Origin: Selaginella tamariscina
Taxonomy: Eukaryota; Streptophyta; Lycopodiopsida; Selaginellales; Selaginellaceae
Length of the DNA: 64,000 nt
Direction: 5' to 3'
NCBI GenBank assembly: GCA_003024785.1
Contig: PUQB01000175.1
Span: 292,719 to 356,718, forward strand
A program made the position numbers and the translations under genes. Positions 22,088 to 34,576 of the stretch are shown one piece after another (the first letter of the stretch is position 1; each line of letters starts with the position of its first letter). The notes under the pieces were generated by a model that was not told where the DNA came from, did not search any database, and saw only the letters and a list, made by a program, of their open reading frames with translations.

Positions 22088-25000
22088 CACCAATAGGAAT
22101 GTACATGAGACCTTCCCAGTACAAGAGTCTGTCTTATATAACAAACAACTTGTAGTTTGCACGAAAATTAGAAGAAGAAGAGCTTGTGATGTCAGGACTA
22201 ATGTGTGAGAACACATTCTTTGCCAAGTCGTTTGTAACCAATTGCAAACAGATGTCCTATAGAAGTGTAGAATTTGCTGGAGCCTGATGAACCTGTAGTG
22301 CCGCAAGCCGAAATCGATTAGGACCCAACAACACTTGCTTTTGACAGTCATATGCAGGATCGTCCGGGGTCGGTGCAAAGTAAGACTAGACAATGCATCT
22401 GTTTGCCATTCTAAAACCAGGCCTGTAGACGATGACAAAATTAAAACGTGATAGGAATTCCACTCACCTAGCCTGTCGCCGACTGAGAACTCGAGCCATT
22501 TGAAAAAATTTCAGGTTCTTGTGATCCGTAAACTTGTACAGGATGCGCAACACCTTCCAGGAAGTGCCACCACTCTTAACGAATCCACAATGGCCTTGAG
22601 TTTCTTGTCATGAATCTCGTAGTTGATCTCTGTTGAAAGAATTTATAAGAGTGAAAGGCTATAGGATGAAGTAACTTGTCTTCTCCAACTTGTGATAGGA
22701 TAGAACCTACTGCAAAATTCGAAACATTTGCTTCAAAAAAGAAGGGACAAGAAGGATTATGATGTGCTAAAATCGGAGCTGTTGTGAAGGCGTCCTTGAG
22801 TGCTGTAAATGCATGTTCCATCTTATCGAACCAAGAGAAATCTCCTATGCGTTTGGTGAGTTCCGTGAGTAGAAGTACACACTTGGAGAAGTCCTGTATG
22901 AATCTCCTATAGAAGTTTGCAAAGCAAGGAAACATTATACATCTCGTACAGACTTGGGCCTCCCACTCCATGATATTCTTCACCTTGTGCATGTCTATGA
23001 AAACGCCAGTAGGAAAGACGATGTAGCCCAAGAACTCATAGTATCCCTGTCGAAAAAACACTTCTCTAATTTCGCATACAGGCCATGCTCGCGAAGCCTC
23101 TGTAGAACTAGTCGTACATGCTTGTCATGTGCCGTTAATCCTTAAAAAAATCAAAATGGCATCGAGGAAGATCACCACAAAATTGGTCCAAAAAGTCGAG
23201 AAAGATGTCATCACCATGTATTGGAACACAGCTAGGGCGAAAGGCATCACCGTGATCTCGAAATGTCCATACCTTGTACAAAAGACAGTCTTCCACTCAT
23301 CGCCTAGACGAATCCGTACAAGATTGTAGGCCCCTCATAAGTTAATCTTTGTGAACACCTTTGCTCCTTGTAGCTGATCGAGAAGTTCCGGGATCAATGG
23401 TAATGGGTATCAATTCCGGATGGTGACTTAATTCAAACCCCTATAGTTCACAACCAAACGCAAACTCTCATCTTTCTTTTTAACAAAGAAGATAGGTACT
23501 CTTGCAGGGGACTTTGAGTGACTAATGAAGCCGGATGCCAAGTTGTCTTTGATGTACTGGCAAAGAACCTCCAATTCAGTAGGTGACAGTGCATAAATCG
23601 GTCCGAACAGTGGCGTCTTCCCTTCTGCAAGATCGATAGGACAGTCGTAGGACCTGTGAATAGGAAGAACTACAGCCTTGTGCTTATCAAAAACGTCTGA
23701 AAGGAGTGATACTTGGATGGCAAGGAAGAAGTAGAAGAGGAGAAGGAGATTGAAAAATAGGAGAGTCAGATACAGAAGAGGTAGAAGAGGACGTAGGAGT
23801 TACTTAAAAGCAAAGAGATGAAAAGGAGCAGGATCAATGGCAAGTTCATGCATAGTAGTGGTAAGAACTCGGAGAGGAGAAGGAGGGAGCTGTGAATGAA
23901 AAAGAGGAAGGATCTTGGGGGATGGAAAAAAAAGAGTAATGAAAAAAGGCAGAATTGGGGAAAACTTGTGCGGATGTTGCGAGTGTACAGAATTGGAAGA
24001 ATCTGTACAGAAGTCTGTGAATGCACAGGAGTGAGAGAGCCTGGAATGTGCTGACAAACTAACAAGGAGGTGGATCCTGTTGAGGAGGAACCTTCGACAC
24101 TGATACAGGATTGGAAGAACCATGTACAGGAATCCATGAACTTACAGGAGTGGAGAGAGCCTGCGGATGTGCTGATGAATTGACATGAGGTGAATCCTGT
24201 CGAGGAGGATCTTCAACTCTGATACAGAACATGCATGGTCAATCCTGTAGCTTGTACTGCCTCAGATACTAAGGTCATATCCTACATGCACGAAGGTACA
24301 GATTGATCCTAGTTGCCGGAGAGGAAAACATGAGCATCCTAGACCTCCAGTGATATGAGGATTTGCAACACGAACCATGGCATGCCCAAAACGATGGGAG
24401 TCGTCGAGTCTTGATCAAGTTGAAGGAAATCGAACAGTTGAATGCGCCATGAGTGCAAGGAGAGGTGTGGTAGCATGGGTAACTGTGCCAGAAGCAATCA
24501 GATGACCATCTGCAACCTCTAGGAACTGCACGCTTCAACTTCACCACTGGAATGCCATGCTGAGTTGCAAAAGTGTCATCCATGAACATGCATTTGCACC
24601 AGTGTCCAATAGGGCAAACTCCTTAAGCTCTCGATTATTAAGGCGGATGTGTAAAGAAACTTGAGTGATGGAATGGTACGAGCAGCACCAATGGAGCCTG
24701 CACCTACGTCCAACTTGCGGCTCCTAAATGAAGTGGACATTGAAGTTTTCCGACTGAACTTCAGCTTCAACTTCACGCGTCTTAAACTTCTTAGCTTTAA
24801 TAAGACATTTTGTTACCTTATGTCTTGCTTCATCAGAATACAAGCATAAATTCTCACCGCGACGATGTTACTTCTCTGCAACTGAAAGTGGGCCACACTT
24901 GTATTTTCAATCTCCATAGGTCGTAGGAACATGTGCTACAGCTACAGGATTGGCTTGCAGGAACTGCTGATGGGATTTTTCCTGAACAAACGGTTGTCGT

Positions 25001-25756
25001 AGCGAACGATCTATTATATGATCTCCGTTAAGGTTGGGCATCCGGTAACGTAAGGAGAAGGTCCTTCACGTCATCCCTTAACCCAAAATGGAAATGTTCG
25101 ATCAATGCAGTCTCGTCTTATGGAATGTTCGTGCAAAGTTGCTGAAATTCGGATGCATAGACGGAAGTTGGTCAAATCCTTGTGTGAGCTTTCGTAACTT
25201 CGTGCATGTGGAACAGTACTTATCGGATCTCCAAAACAGGCTTCAAAGGCAGTCACGAATCTTTCAAAGTCTTCCATCAATGGGTCGTCACGCTCCAGCA
25301 AAGGGCAACCCAAGCCTGTAAGAATCCAACTAGTAAGGATGCCAAAAGGCCAATCTTTTGTGCATTAATCGAGTAGCGGCGTGGTTGCATGTGGATCAAA
25401 AGCCTAATTTGATTCAAGAAACCTTGGAAATCGGCGCAATTGCCATTGAACTTCTCTGGCATGCTGACTTTGGCTTTGAAGAAGTGTTCGATGGAGAAAA
25501 CTGCGGATGCTTGAGAGAGAGCTTGCGCAACAGCCTTGGAGGATGCATCAGCAATTGCATGCACCGCATTGTGGAACCTTGCAAATTTATGACCACTTGG
25601 TGCAAAGTGGCCATCTCATGAAGCAACATTTGGTGTTCATGTTGAAATTGCTCAAAATTTGCCATGATCCATGAAAGAAAGAAGGAGGGGAAAAACTAAG
25701 GAGGAAAGAAAAGGGTAACTAGAAATCGGGAGTTAAGAAAGCAGTTACTATCAAAC

Positions 25757-26137
25757 TATCAAGCCACGATCCAAGAACAAGAGGCTTGACTCAGGAGCAG
25801 GACATGAACTAGAAACAAGACAAGAGCAAGACAAGAACTAGGAACAAGACAAGAGCATGACAAGAACTAGGAACAAGATAAGAACAAGAGGCAAGGAGCA
25901 GGACAAGAAAAGACAAGAATGATTGTAGAATGACTAGTGTTGATAATAACTAATTGTATAACAATTAGGTCGGAGCTTTTATGCTCACAACTCTAAGAGC
26001 TAATCTGGTCATGAGCCTAATTTAGTCATGAGCTAAAAATGGTGATCCTTATCATGTAGGTATATCATGTAGGCATATCCTGTAGGCATATCCTTTAGGC
26101 ATCTTATGTATCCCATATCCTGTATCGGGTCGTGACA
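25757..26137 (-). repeat. Chromovirus A2 5' LTR
   Basis: In plus orientation it runs from TATCAAGCCACGATCC to TATCGGGTCGTGACA, followed by GATAC. The 12-nt family primer-binding site AGTTACTATCAA (plus strand) lies at 25743-25754, two bases from the LTR edge, as in the copy at 52 kb. Confidence 0.85.
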
Positions 26138-26189
26138 GATACAACCTTTTCAAAAGCTTTTTAATTTAATTTTACATCAAAAAAAGGTT

Positions 26190-28080
26190 TTTCTTTATTT
26201 GTCACAACCCAATGCATTGTTCTAGGGTTCTACATGAAGCATGCTCTATGAGGAAATGTGACGGTTTCTAGTGAGTCTCAATCTGCTGCATTCTAGAGGC
26301 ATTGCCCTCGCAGATTATGCCCCGTCCCAGTCCACGCTGCATTGTCATAGTTTTTACTATGATTCAACCCTTTACTTTGGATGTTGACTGTTGTTACCTA
26401 CTGTACTATGTTAACGGACCCTAGATGTAGTGAGAAATAGCCCCGCTTAGTGCACTTAGGTGTTTAGGGGTAGTCCGGCTGGCTATCTTTAGATGTCACG
26501 AGAAACTCTAAGCAAAGGTAGCACTTACCTTCTAGAAAACTCACCCCCGATTTTGATGTCTTAATTAAGATGAGTTTGGAATGTTAAATAGGGTTAGGAA
26601 CAACCCTAGGGTTGACCTAACCTTAGGGTTGCCCTAACCCACGCCCTAAAACCCCACCCCCCCTTGGGTAGGGTTTAGGGGTAGGAGTTAGTGTGCAAAC
26701 TCATCTAATTATCTAAGGGCTAGCATTCCGTGCCAGCCCACTTACACATATAGGAAAAGAGGGGGGGGGGGCTCCGTCACATAAATAAGGTAGTAGAGTA
26801 TATGTAGGAGAGCTCCTGTGTTCATGACTGAGTTCGTTGCTCTTCTGCCAGTGCAAGCTTTAGCTTGTGTCGTTAAGGTACAACCCTTTGTTGTGCCGCC
26901 CTAACTTCTAAATGACAAGGGTACGTCCCCCTTCAGGGTAGCTTACCCTTAACATTGGCGAATCCACACCTGGGAGGTCTTACCGGGATGCACGTACCAA
27001 GAAGTAGAGGTTGAGGCTTGTCTCCAGCCTTCTCCTCCACGTCAAGCTAGGAGCAACACTCACAGCTAACCAGGGCACGTTCGTGTCCTTGTCCAATTGT
27101 GGTTGTGGGTTCTTGATTGACAAGGGTTTCCTTACTGGGTCTTGAGGGATAATTGAGGGGTTCTAGAGTTAGCATTTAGGAGCCACGTTTGTGGCACTTG
27201 GTGCAACTCTCGAATCTAAGGGCTATGGCATGATAGCCCACATCGGGAAAGGCAATGTCACATGGAGATGTGACACTAGGCTAGACGTCACATGGTACAA
27301 TGCCCGAGGCACGCCCTTTGGGGTTATGTCATAGGCTTGTCGCCAAGGGGTTGGATACTTAGCAAACAAACATGCTTGTGCTTGCACTAGGGTGCTAAGC
27401 CTTGGGCATCCGCTCAAGGGAGGTTAGGTCTCATAACTAGGTGTGCTTTGACACACTTGGCTAAGGGAGTGTTCTCCTTGGAATTCAAGGGTTGAACAAC
27501 CTAAGCGTGTTAGCAGGAGCCCTTTCGTGAGACTCGCAAAGTCATGTGCTTAGGGTTATCCCAAACCTAGCCTTAGGGAGTTTGCTTAGCAGAACACTCA
27601 TGTCCGCCTACGGCGCACACTCGTGTCCTCACTAAGTACTAACCCTAGGTCTAGGGTATGACTTGGTCACTCAAACCCTTAGGGGTTAGTCGTGGTTCAG
27701 GGTACCCCTTGTTGCTCTAAAGGGGTTGTACTCCTGGATGAGGATGATTCCTCAAGGGGTAAGTGATGATGCCTTAGCTATGTCACGGGGTATGTGTGGA
27801 ACACACGTTTCCTTGATGGGGGTTAGGGCATGAGCCTGTCTAGGTCTTCTAGGGCAAGACCCTAACTCAACTAGGGTTATCCCTCAAGGGTTTTGGGGGT
27901 AGACATTCTAGGGAGACTTAGGCTAAACCCTAAAGTCTCCTGTCCACTTGGGCATTAGAGTCTAACCCTAGGGGTTGTTGGGGTTGTTCTGGGAAACTTA
28001 GCGTTGCTCACACAGGGTGATGACACCGAATAGCCACCTAGCAGCCACGTGTTGCCACGTGTTGGCCCTTTGGGTTAAAA
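26190..28080 (+). repeat. Noncoding repeat D, copy 1
   Basis: A GC-richer noncoding block starting near TGTCACAACCCAATGCATTG. It contains many CCCTAGGG/CCTAAC phrases, a G-run at 26762-26771 and a 'cataaataagg' TATA-like site at about 26780. Much of it recurs in the opposite orientation at 62150-63815, including the 'gtgcaagctttagcttgtgt' and 'ctaagtactaacccta' stretches. No protein is supported in either copy. The TGTCACAA start and TATA-like site suggest LTR or untranslated sequence of a large non-autonomous retroelement, but no partner LTR or target duplication was found. Confidence 0.6.
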
Positions 28081-28230
28081 CTCTGACATGCATCCACTAC
28101 CCCTTCACACTTGCATTCTTCCCGTCCTTATCCGATTCACAACATCCATCCTACTCGACTTTGCCTTCTCTTTTTTAGCCTCTCCCTGCACATGCACATC
28201 AATCCCTAAGGTGATAACCCAACACGCATC
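28081..28230. other. Spacer between repeat D and a chromovirus LTR
   Basis: Short non-repetitive segment with pyrimidine-rich stretches; no gene seen. Confidence 0.3.
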
Positions 28231-28706
28231 TGTCAAGCCATGATCCAAGAGCAAGGAGGCTTGATTCAAGAGCAGGACAAGAACTAGGAACAAGATGAAA
28301 ATAAGAGGCAGGGAGCAAAACAAGAACAAGACAAAAATGATCATAGAATGACTAGTGTTGATAGTAACTGATTGTACAACAATTAGGTTAGAGCTTTTAT
28401 GCTCACAACTCCAAAAGCTAATCTAGGCATAAGCAATACTCTAGGAGCTAATTTAGGCATGAGCTAAAAATGATGTTCCTTATCCTATAGGTATATCCTG
28501 TAAGCATATTCTATAGGCATATTCTGTAGGCATATCCTGTAAGTATATCATGTATCTCGTATCCTGTATCCTATATTCTATATCGGGTCGTGACAGCACC
28601 TCCTCCCTAAGGACAAGTTCCACAAGTCCTGGGACCTGGTTTAATAGGATAACGTTGATGGAAGGCAGCAACCTTGGAAGAAGCATGGAATAAATTGGAT
28701 GCAAGT
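28231..28706 (-). mobile_element. Chromovirus copy A4: 3' LTR plus 3' end of the internal region
   Basis: The LTR is 28231-28595 (TGTCAAGCCATGATCC to TATCGGGTCGTGACA in plus orientation). About 110 bases of the internal 3' end follow, including the polypurine-tract region and the end of the chromodomain-coding part. The rest of the element is absent. It lies just upstream of a PIF/Harbinger relic. Confidence 0.8.
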
Positions 28707-28889
28707 TCTCATTCAACTATAGAGTAGTAGATTTGGACAACATGAACATCTTGCACCTAAACAAGTTAGTACAAGTAATTCGTGTGGTACATTGGACGGC
28801 TTGCACGGTACATTAGACAATCCACATGGTATGTTTGACAATCCATGCAGTATGGCAAACTATTTGCATAGTATGTCTGATGGTCCACG

Positions 28890-29720
28890 AGATGTCATGT
28901 TGCCAGCATAAGGAGCTTCAGGGAGTAGATTCGGTCCAGCTAGTGAAGATTTTCCAGCTTCTCAACGATCTTCAAAGACTTTAGGGATCAAATGCCATTG
29001 CAATCAGAATTGGACTTAGGAAGAGGTACATCTGCTTGTAGAGTTGAAGAAAGAGGAATTCCTTGAGCACTTGGGAATGTCTACTTGAGAAAAGAGCCAA
29101 CAAACTTCACAATAGCGTTGGCTTTAGATTGCAAAGAGATTTCAAGAGAGATTTGGATTGACGATTGAGATGTAGAAACTTGCAGGAAGAAATGAAATAA
29201 CATCGTCAATGATTACAAGCACATTCACAATTACAGCAAGCAAACAGGTAGTGCAAACTACTTTGAGTTAACATCAAAGGAGATAAAGGACCTCGGACTT
29301 CCATATATGTACTGAAACTATATGAGCAAGTAGACAGTTTTATGGGTGCTCAAAGCTTCTTCATTCCTAAGAACTGCAATTGATATGGAAGATCATCTAG
29401 AGGACATCCTTGGACAAGGTGTTGGAAGTGCAGTTTCAGATATGTCAGTGAGGATCCATTAAAAGATAGGACCAAGGTCTCTAGCAGTAGCGGTCGACGT
29501 AAAAAGGCATCACCATCACTGGTCTCTACTATATGAGAGAGCAACATATTGTTGGCACAATGAAATGCAGAACTAAGACATCAGCATGAGTGGCAACGTC
29601 AACAAGCTAAAAGGAGACTCGCAATTGGACAACAAAGAGCTAATGCAATAAATCTATTTGCATCTGCATCTGATCGTTTAGTGATTACATTGTGTAGCGA
29701 TGCAACACATGAGTAAAATC
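28890..29720 (+). pseudogene. PIF/Harbinger-associated Myb/SANT-like ORF relic
   Basis: The plus strand keeps a trihelix/SANT-like module, with NWT..EEVHLLVELKKEEF near 29000 and RWL..AKRFQERFGLTIEM near 29130, then a linker and basic segment with DRTKVSSSSGRRKKASPS near 29470. This architecture matches the DNA-binding second protein of plant PIF/Harbinger transposons. There are in-frame stops, so it is not functional. Its position just before the transposase relic, on the same strand, supports the assignment. Confidence 0.6.
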
Positions 29721-29959
29721 ATTCTCATTTTTCGGTATTATAAATTTTAATTGAAAAACCTTTTTTTGCTTGATTACAGAGTCAACATTCAAATGAATCA
29801 AATGTTGGGAGCAATAGATTTCAATGAAATGGATGGTAAATTCAACAATAAGAAGAAGAAAAAGATAATCAAACATTCATGATAAAATAAAGAAGGTTGT
29901 AGTTGATGCAACATCAGCATCATGGTGGGTAAAGCCTCAAAGTTATATTTGTGAGATAT

Positions 29960-30970
29960 ATTCATGAAAGATGTGTACAACAATGAACGTTGGACAAGGA
30001 CGCTATGCATGTCTAAACAAATGTTCTTTTAGATATGAATGTGTTGCCTAATATTACAAAAAGATACACAGTTTCAAAAGCTATTCCAGTCACCATTAGA
30101 GTAGGTGTAACTTTGTACAAGTTAATAAAGAATTTAGACTATGATGAACTGGTAGAAAAAATCTTATAGGGGAGTCAATTGCACAAAAAATTGTGATAGA
30201 GATTATCTCAAGCAATTATTCATCAATTTTTTTATAGATACTTTCTAACAACTAAGAATGAGATATGTATTGTTTTTAATGAGTTTCAAAAGATAACTCA
30301 TACTACACTTGAAATTCTTCAGTCGGACACTCCAAATTATAAAGATTACTTTGATTGAATGCAACAATCTTACAAGTTGTTGATGAAAAAAAATGAATTC
30401 AAAATATATATGGGTTGGCCAAGTATGTAATTTTAAATTTTAAAATATTAGAAAGTGTGCATAATATGCGTGTTAAAAATTCAAAGTTAAACAAAAGATA
30501 AATCAAAGTATTTATCTTCACAGTCCAGTAATACTAGCTTTTAATGAAAATGTAAAACTTTATTTGATAGGGGACAAAACTTACTAATTGACTCCACATT
30601 TGATAGCACCGTATACATGTATGTTATTTAAATAATCTTATTATTATTTAATATTTGCATTTGTAAATATGCATCTCTTTGTTGGACAAAAAGTGTTCAA
30701 CAAACATTATAATTAATTGTAAAACAATCTTTAAACTTTTGAAGCAAAAGTTTTGGTGTTTGAATGGAAAATTAAAGATTGTAGTTAAATATCAAGCACA
30801 TGTTATTAAAACATATTGTATACTTCAACCTTTTAATCAATAAAGGTTAAAACAAATTAGAAAAGAATTATAAGCATGGTATAAAGAAACTAAAATAATG
30901 TTATGATAGACTTCAAATCGATTACGAAGATACAAATTCAAAATTGAAATCACAAGAACTTACAAATGTT
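29960..30970 (+). mobile_element. PIF/Harbinger transposase relic
   Basis: The plus strand reads as a decayed Harbinger-type DDE transposase. Landmarks: an N-terminal 'RWTRTLCMSKQMF' segment, then SKAIPVTIRVGVTLYKLIKN and LDYDELVEKI near 30070-30170 (the helix-turn-helix region), a short STFDS-like remnant near 30600, and KLLKQKFWCLNGKLKIVVKY with HVIKTYCIL near 30735-30825, matching the family's C-terminal 'F..LK..FR.L....HVI.ACCILHN' block. Several stops and frame breaks are present. I could not identify terminal inverted repeats or a 3-bp target duplication with confidence. Confidence 0.65.
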
Positions 30971-32225
30971 ACAAGAGTGACAAATGGTATTAAACATGCT
31001 TTGGAGCATTTTTGTGTTTAATATTTAAAAGTTATATTAGATTTTTATTAATATCTAGCTAAGGTTAGTTATTAATTATTACTATTAATAAAAGTTAATC
31101 AATATTAAATAAATATTATTAAAAAGAATAATTTATCTGAAACTACTTGTAAATTGCTAATGTAAAACATAATTAAATTATAATGTGCCCAAAGTGTTAA
31201 ATAAGCCCTGTTTAAATTGGGAATTAATTATTCTTAAAATAGTTAAGGAAAATTACAAATGGAATCTTTCACCTTTTTAAGTTGTAATAATTAAGTAAAT
31301 AAATGATATGTAAACTCAAGTGGGAAAGGGATTAAATATGTTTTTTTAAATGCATTCATTATATTCATATTAAGCACATATGTTAAGAATTCGCATAGTT
31401 ATGCTATGCAAGGGTAAGTGAGGAAATGCCCTATTTAGATATCCTAACATTTCATTAATTTTAAGAAAGTTGCCGCTTGAAATTGAGTTTAACATGTCAA
31501 TTCATTAAGTTAAGTCAAATAGCATTTACGTAATGATTCACAATTCAGCCCCATTTATGTATTCGTGATAATTAATTAAAATTCTTGATGAATTGGTGAA
31601 TATGAAAACTAAGAAAAAGTATTTATCTAAATAAAATTGTATATATCAAATCATGTATATAAATGAGTTTATATCCTTTAAATGCATATAACTTCATTAA
31701 ATAATTAATTTAAGTGATTAAAGGAAGGGTTGGATTAACTCATTTTATTACCAACTTTTTGAGTTCATTATTATGAACTTAGACCATTTGGTCACAAATT
31801 CGTATAATTCACCAGGTTGTTGAGAATCTCTGTAAGTTTGTCACGACAGAGTTTTTCATATTTGTAACTCTAGAGTCTTAAATAACCTAAATAATTAAGT
31901 AGCACAAAGTTAATTATATATTAATTATTTGTTGATCAAAATTAATCATTATTAACTAATATTAATTAGTCTTTAAATGTAATTGATTCCTTCAGCCATC
32001 GTTGTTAATTATAGCAAAAACTCAACTTATTAACGTGAAATTTTGCCAGGGCATTTTATAAAAATTTAAATACCTGAATTTATTATAATATAAATATAAA
32101 TATATTAATTAAATTTAATAGAATAATAGTTATTCCTCTTCGATTTCCCCTTATAAATTCATGTCATATAAGAAATTCTTGGAATTAATTGTACCTAAAC
32201 TTCTAGACTTTCAATAGAACGCGCT
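30971..32225. other. AT-rich intergenic DNA with no gene seen
   Basis: Long AT-rich stretch with TTAATTAAT-type runs and no protein or RNA feature that I can support. The last 200 bases lead into the chitinase promoter. Confidence 0.5.
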
Positions 32226-32442
32226 TGCAAATTTGACAAAGTTATCGTGACTTTCATGATTGACTGCGGCAGTTTTTCAACGTATACAACGAGGAGGTGT
32301 GTGTGTGTGTGTGCATATGTCAACGCCGCCAACTTACTTGACTAGACTACGGCAGTTTATTCAACGTCTATACCACGGCAGTGATGATATATATATATAT
32401 AGAGGACGCAATCTAGATAAAACAGTAGATTCTGAATACACC
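32226..32442 (+). promoter_or_regulatory. Chitinase upstream region with W-box-like sites and a direct repeat
   Basis: TTGACT occurs at 32260-32265 and 32338-32343, and TTTGACAAA near 32232. TTGAC is the core of WRKY-factor W boxes, common in defence-gene promoters. A direct repeat, 'gact(g/a)cggcagttt(t/a)ttcaacg', starts at 32262 and 32345, so each repeat unit begins with a W-box core. A (TA)n run at 32388-32400 may serve as the TATA element about 45-50 bp before the ATG. A TG microsatellite lies between the repeats. Confidence 0.5.
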
Positions 32443-33477
32443 ATGGCTAGCTTCACTCTAATTATATGCGTTCTAGTATCATACGGTTTGTTATTTTCAC
32501 CAAGCTTAGCATCTCCAGGTGAAATTATCACTAGTGGATTGTATGATCAATTGTTCCCCAATAGGAATGCGTTCTACACTTATGACTCCTTCCTTTCTGC
32601 TGCTGGAGCTTTTGGAGCTTTTGGAAACACTGGCTCATCAGATGACCAGAAAGAGAGCTTGCTGCTTTCTTCGCCAATGTAAAGCAGGAAACCGGCAGTA
32701 AGTATACATCTCTCTGTGTGTGTTTGATAATATTGATTTGTTCCACAGCTTTGGTGTATATTGAGGAGATTAATCAATCTAATAACTACTGTGACGATAG
32801 ATATCCCTGTCCTGATGGGAAAAAGTTTATATGGGAGAGGTCCATTGCAGCTCTCATGGTAAACATAAAATTAATCTGTTGTATATGTATGTTGTCTCTG
32901 TATCCATCGTTATTCAGACTTGGTCCTCTCGTATTTTTCATGTCAGATATAACAACATCGTGTGTATAAACTGTGCGTGCATGTTTTTGTGTGTGTGCAT
33001 TGCCTTAGAGAGTTGTGTACGAGACTACAAGTATATCGTTATTATTTACCAGGATGGGTTTGTAGATGAATGGTCATCTCTCTCTCTCACACACACACAC
33101 ACGCACACACGCACTAATCAATAGTGATGTGTGTGTGAAAAATAGATTCATTTTAATATTTAAATATAGGAACTACAACTACCAAGCAGCCGGAAGCGCA
33201 TTAGGACTGGACCTCATAAACAACCCAGAGCTTCTTGCAACTAACGCTGTGGATTCATTCGAATCGGCACTATGGTTTTGGATGGACAATGCAAATCCCA
33301 ACACGTGTCACGACGCTATAAGAGACAATGGATTCGGAGCCACCATTAGAATTATCAATGGAGGCATAGAGTGTGGGAAAGGTACTGAACAGACAGGCTT
33401 CCAACAGGATTAGCTACTACCGTGAAATATGTGGTGTTCTTAATGTGGATCCTGGTCAAAACCTAAGCTGTGCTTAG
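32443..33477 (+). pseudogene. GH19 chitinase (three exons, three frame breaks)
   Basis: A secreted glycoside-hydrolase family 19 chitinase without a chitin-binding hevein domain. Exons are 32443-32697, 32749-32858 and 33170-33477, with GT/AG borders. The N-terminus is a signal peptide ending near SLASPGE, followed by SGLYDQLFPNRNAFYTYDSF. Exon 1 ends ELAAFFANVKQETG, where the glutamate is the family's general acid. Exon 2 gives VYIEEINQSNNYCDD and YGRGPLQLSW. Exon 3 gives NYNYQAAGSALGLDLI and FWMDNANP, and ends with YYREICGVLNVDPGQNLSCA. Reading these needs one frame change in each exon: after SSDDQK, within GKKF/YGRGP, and after GTEQTGFQ. The catalytic residues and splice sites are otherwise preserved, so this is either a very young pseudogene or a gene with consensus indel errors. 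Confidence 0.85.
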
Positions 33478-33489
33478 TAATGATAAAAC

Positions 33490-33506
33490 CATGTTTAAAT
33501 AAATAA

Positions 33507-33541
<35 letters not shown>
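33490..33541. repeat. (AAAT)n/(AT)n microsatellite
   Basis: Four AAAT-type units run into about 18 AT dinucleotides just after the chitinase stop codon. Confidence 0.9.
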
Positions 33542-33543
<2 letters not shown>

Positions 33544-33826
33544 CATTAAACCCTAAATTCAAGCGTTTGATTTTATATATAGTACATATATTAATTATAA
33601 TATATATTATAGTTTAATTCACTGATTTAAACTCATTACAAGAAGTGTGTGTATAATGTAAGTTTGTCCTAAGGTCATTTTTGCAACTTATGGAATAACA
33701 AGGTCGTCTGTTGTTATCAATTCATTCTCAAGAATATTTTAGTATTTTAATTAAATACTACTGTAAAGTACATGTGTGTACACACATACAAGACTTGGCA
33801 ATGCCATATGTCACATGGGGTAACAT

Positions 33827-33866
33827 CCACGTGTCACATGCATGACACGTGGCAAGGCTATATAAG
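33827..33866 (+). promoter_or_regulatory. Orphan G-box/RY palindrome next to a TATA box
   Basis: A palindrome has 10-bp arms CCACGTGTCA (33827-33836) and TGACACGTGG (33843-33852) around CATGCA. Each arm holds a CACGTG G-box/ABRE core (33828-33833 and 33846-33851), and CATGCATG, the RY element bound by B3 factors, spans the centre (33837-33844). CTATATAAG follows at 33858-33866. This is the layout of an ABA- or seed-type promoter, but no recognisable gene starts within the next 600 bases. Confidence 0.55.
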
Positions 33867-34576
33867 CAAGGTTTATCGCAATAATAAAAAGCTATTATAT
33901 TTTCTTTAACATTAGCCTTAACGGGCTTAGTTACACTAATCCTTATGTTTATCTTAAATATGTCCTTAATATATTTAAGATTTAAGAATGATCACCAACT
34001 TTGACTTTATTACAAAATACTATTTCTAATATTTAATTGCTTTATATAACTATGTTAACCTAATATCAATTTCCAATCATTATCGAACCAACATTTTCAT
34101 TATGAACATCGTTTTCCTATTATCTTCTTTGTGTTTTATAAGTGTAATTTGATTGTTACTTATTAATAATCAAACAAATCAAATTTAATTATATTTAAAA
34201 TAATTAAGTCTAGCTTAACCTACTAATTATCCTGTTCATATTTATCTTATATTGAATTCAATTGTCAAGCTAGCTAATCAATATAAAGTTGTATAGCTCA
34301 TGTATTAATCATCATTTAAATTGGACCTTGTACTTTTCATGTCAAAATAAAACATAATAATTTAAAGTCTAGACCCTAAACCCTAATTTAAAATCATATT
34401 AAGACCTTCTCAGATTTGGTATTTGGCTTGTGATGATCGTCCATCTAGTGATGATGAAACTACATGTTTTGTACACAGGTTGAAATGGGTGTATTGTGCA
34501 GTGTGTGGTGCGATTTTTGAAAACTAATGCATTTTATTAATTATTAACATGAAGGGGAAAATATATGTGAGTGCTT
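33867..34576. other. AT-rich spacer between the orphan promoter and the F-box gene
   Basis: Only very short open frames follow the TATA-like site; none resembles a known protein. The sequence is AT-rich and includes the 3' flank of the minus-strand F-box gene. Confidence 0.4.

Larger units (their letters stand above)
19781..26142 (-). mobile_element. Chromovirus copy A2 with target-site duplications
   Basis: A whole-length but degraded member of the chromovirus family on the minus strand. The element is 19786-26137, flanked by the 5-bp duplication GATAC at 19781-19785 and 26138-26142. Parts from low to high coordinate: 3' LTR (19786-20190), a degraded 3' end, integrase (20.5-21.45 kb), RNase H (22.1-22.8 kb), reverse transcriptase (22.6-23.7 kb), protease region (24.3-24.75 kb), gag (24.9-25.67 kb), primer-binding site (25743-25754) and 5' LTR (25757-26137). 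A solo LTR of the same family sits inside pol. There are many breaks, certainly more than ten, and the two LTRs are visibly diverged, so it is older than the copy at 52-58 kb. Confidence 0.9.

Noticed and set aside
26560-26720. Interstitial telomere (TTTAGGG/CCCTAAA) tract
   Set aside because: There are CCCTAA-like phrases, but no consecutive perfect heptamers; they are part of repeat D.
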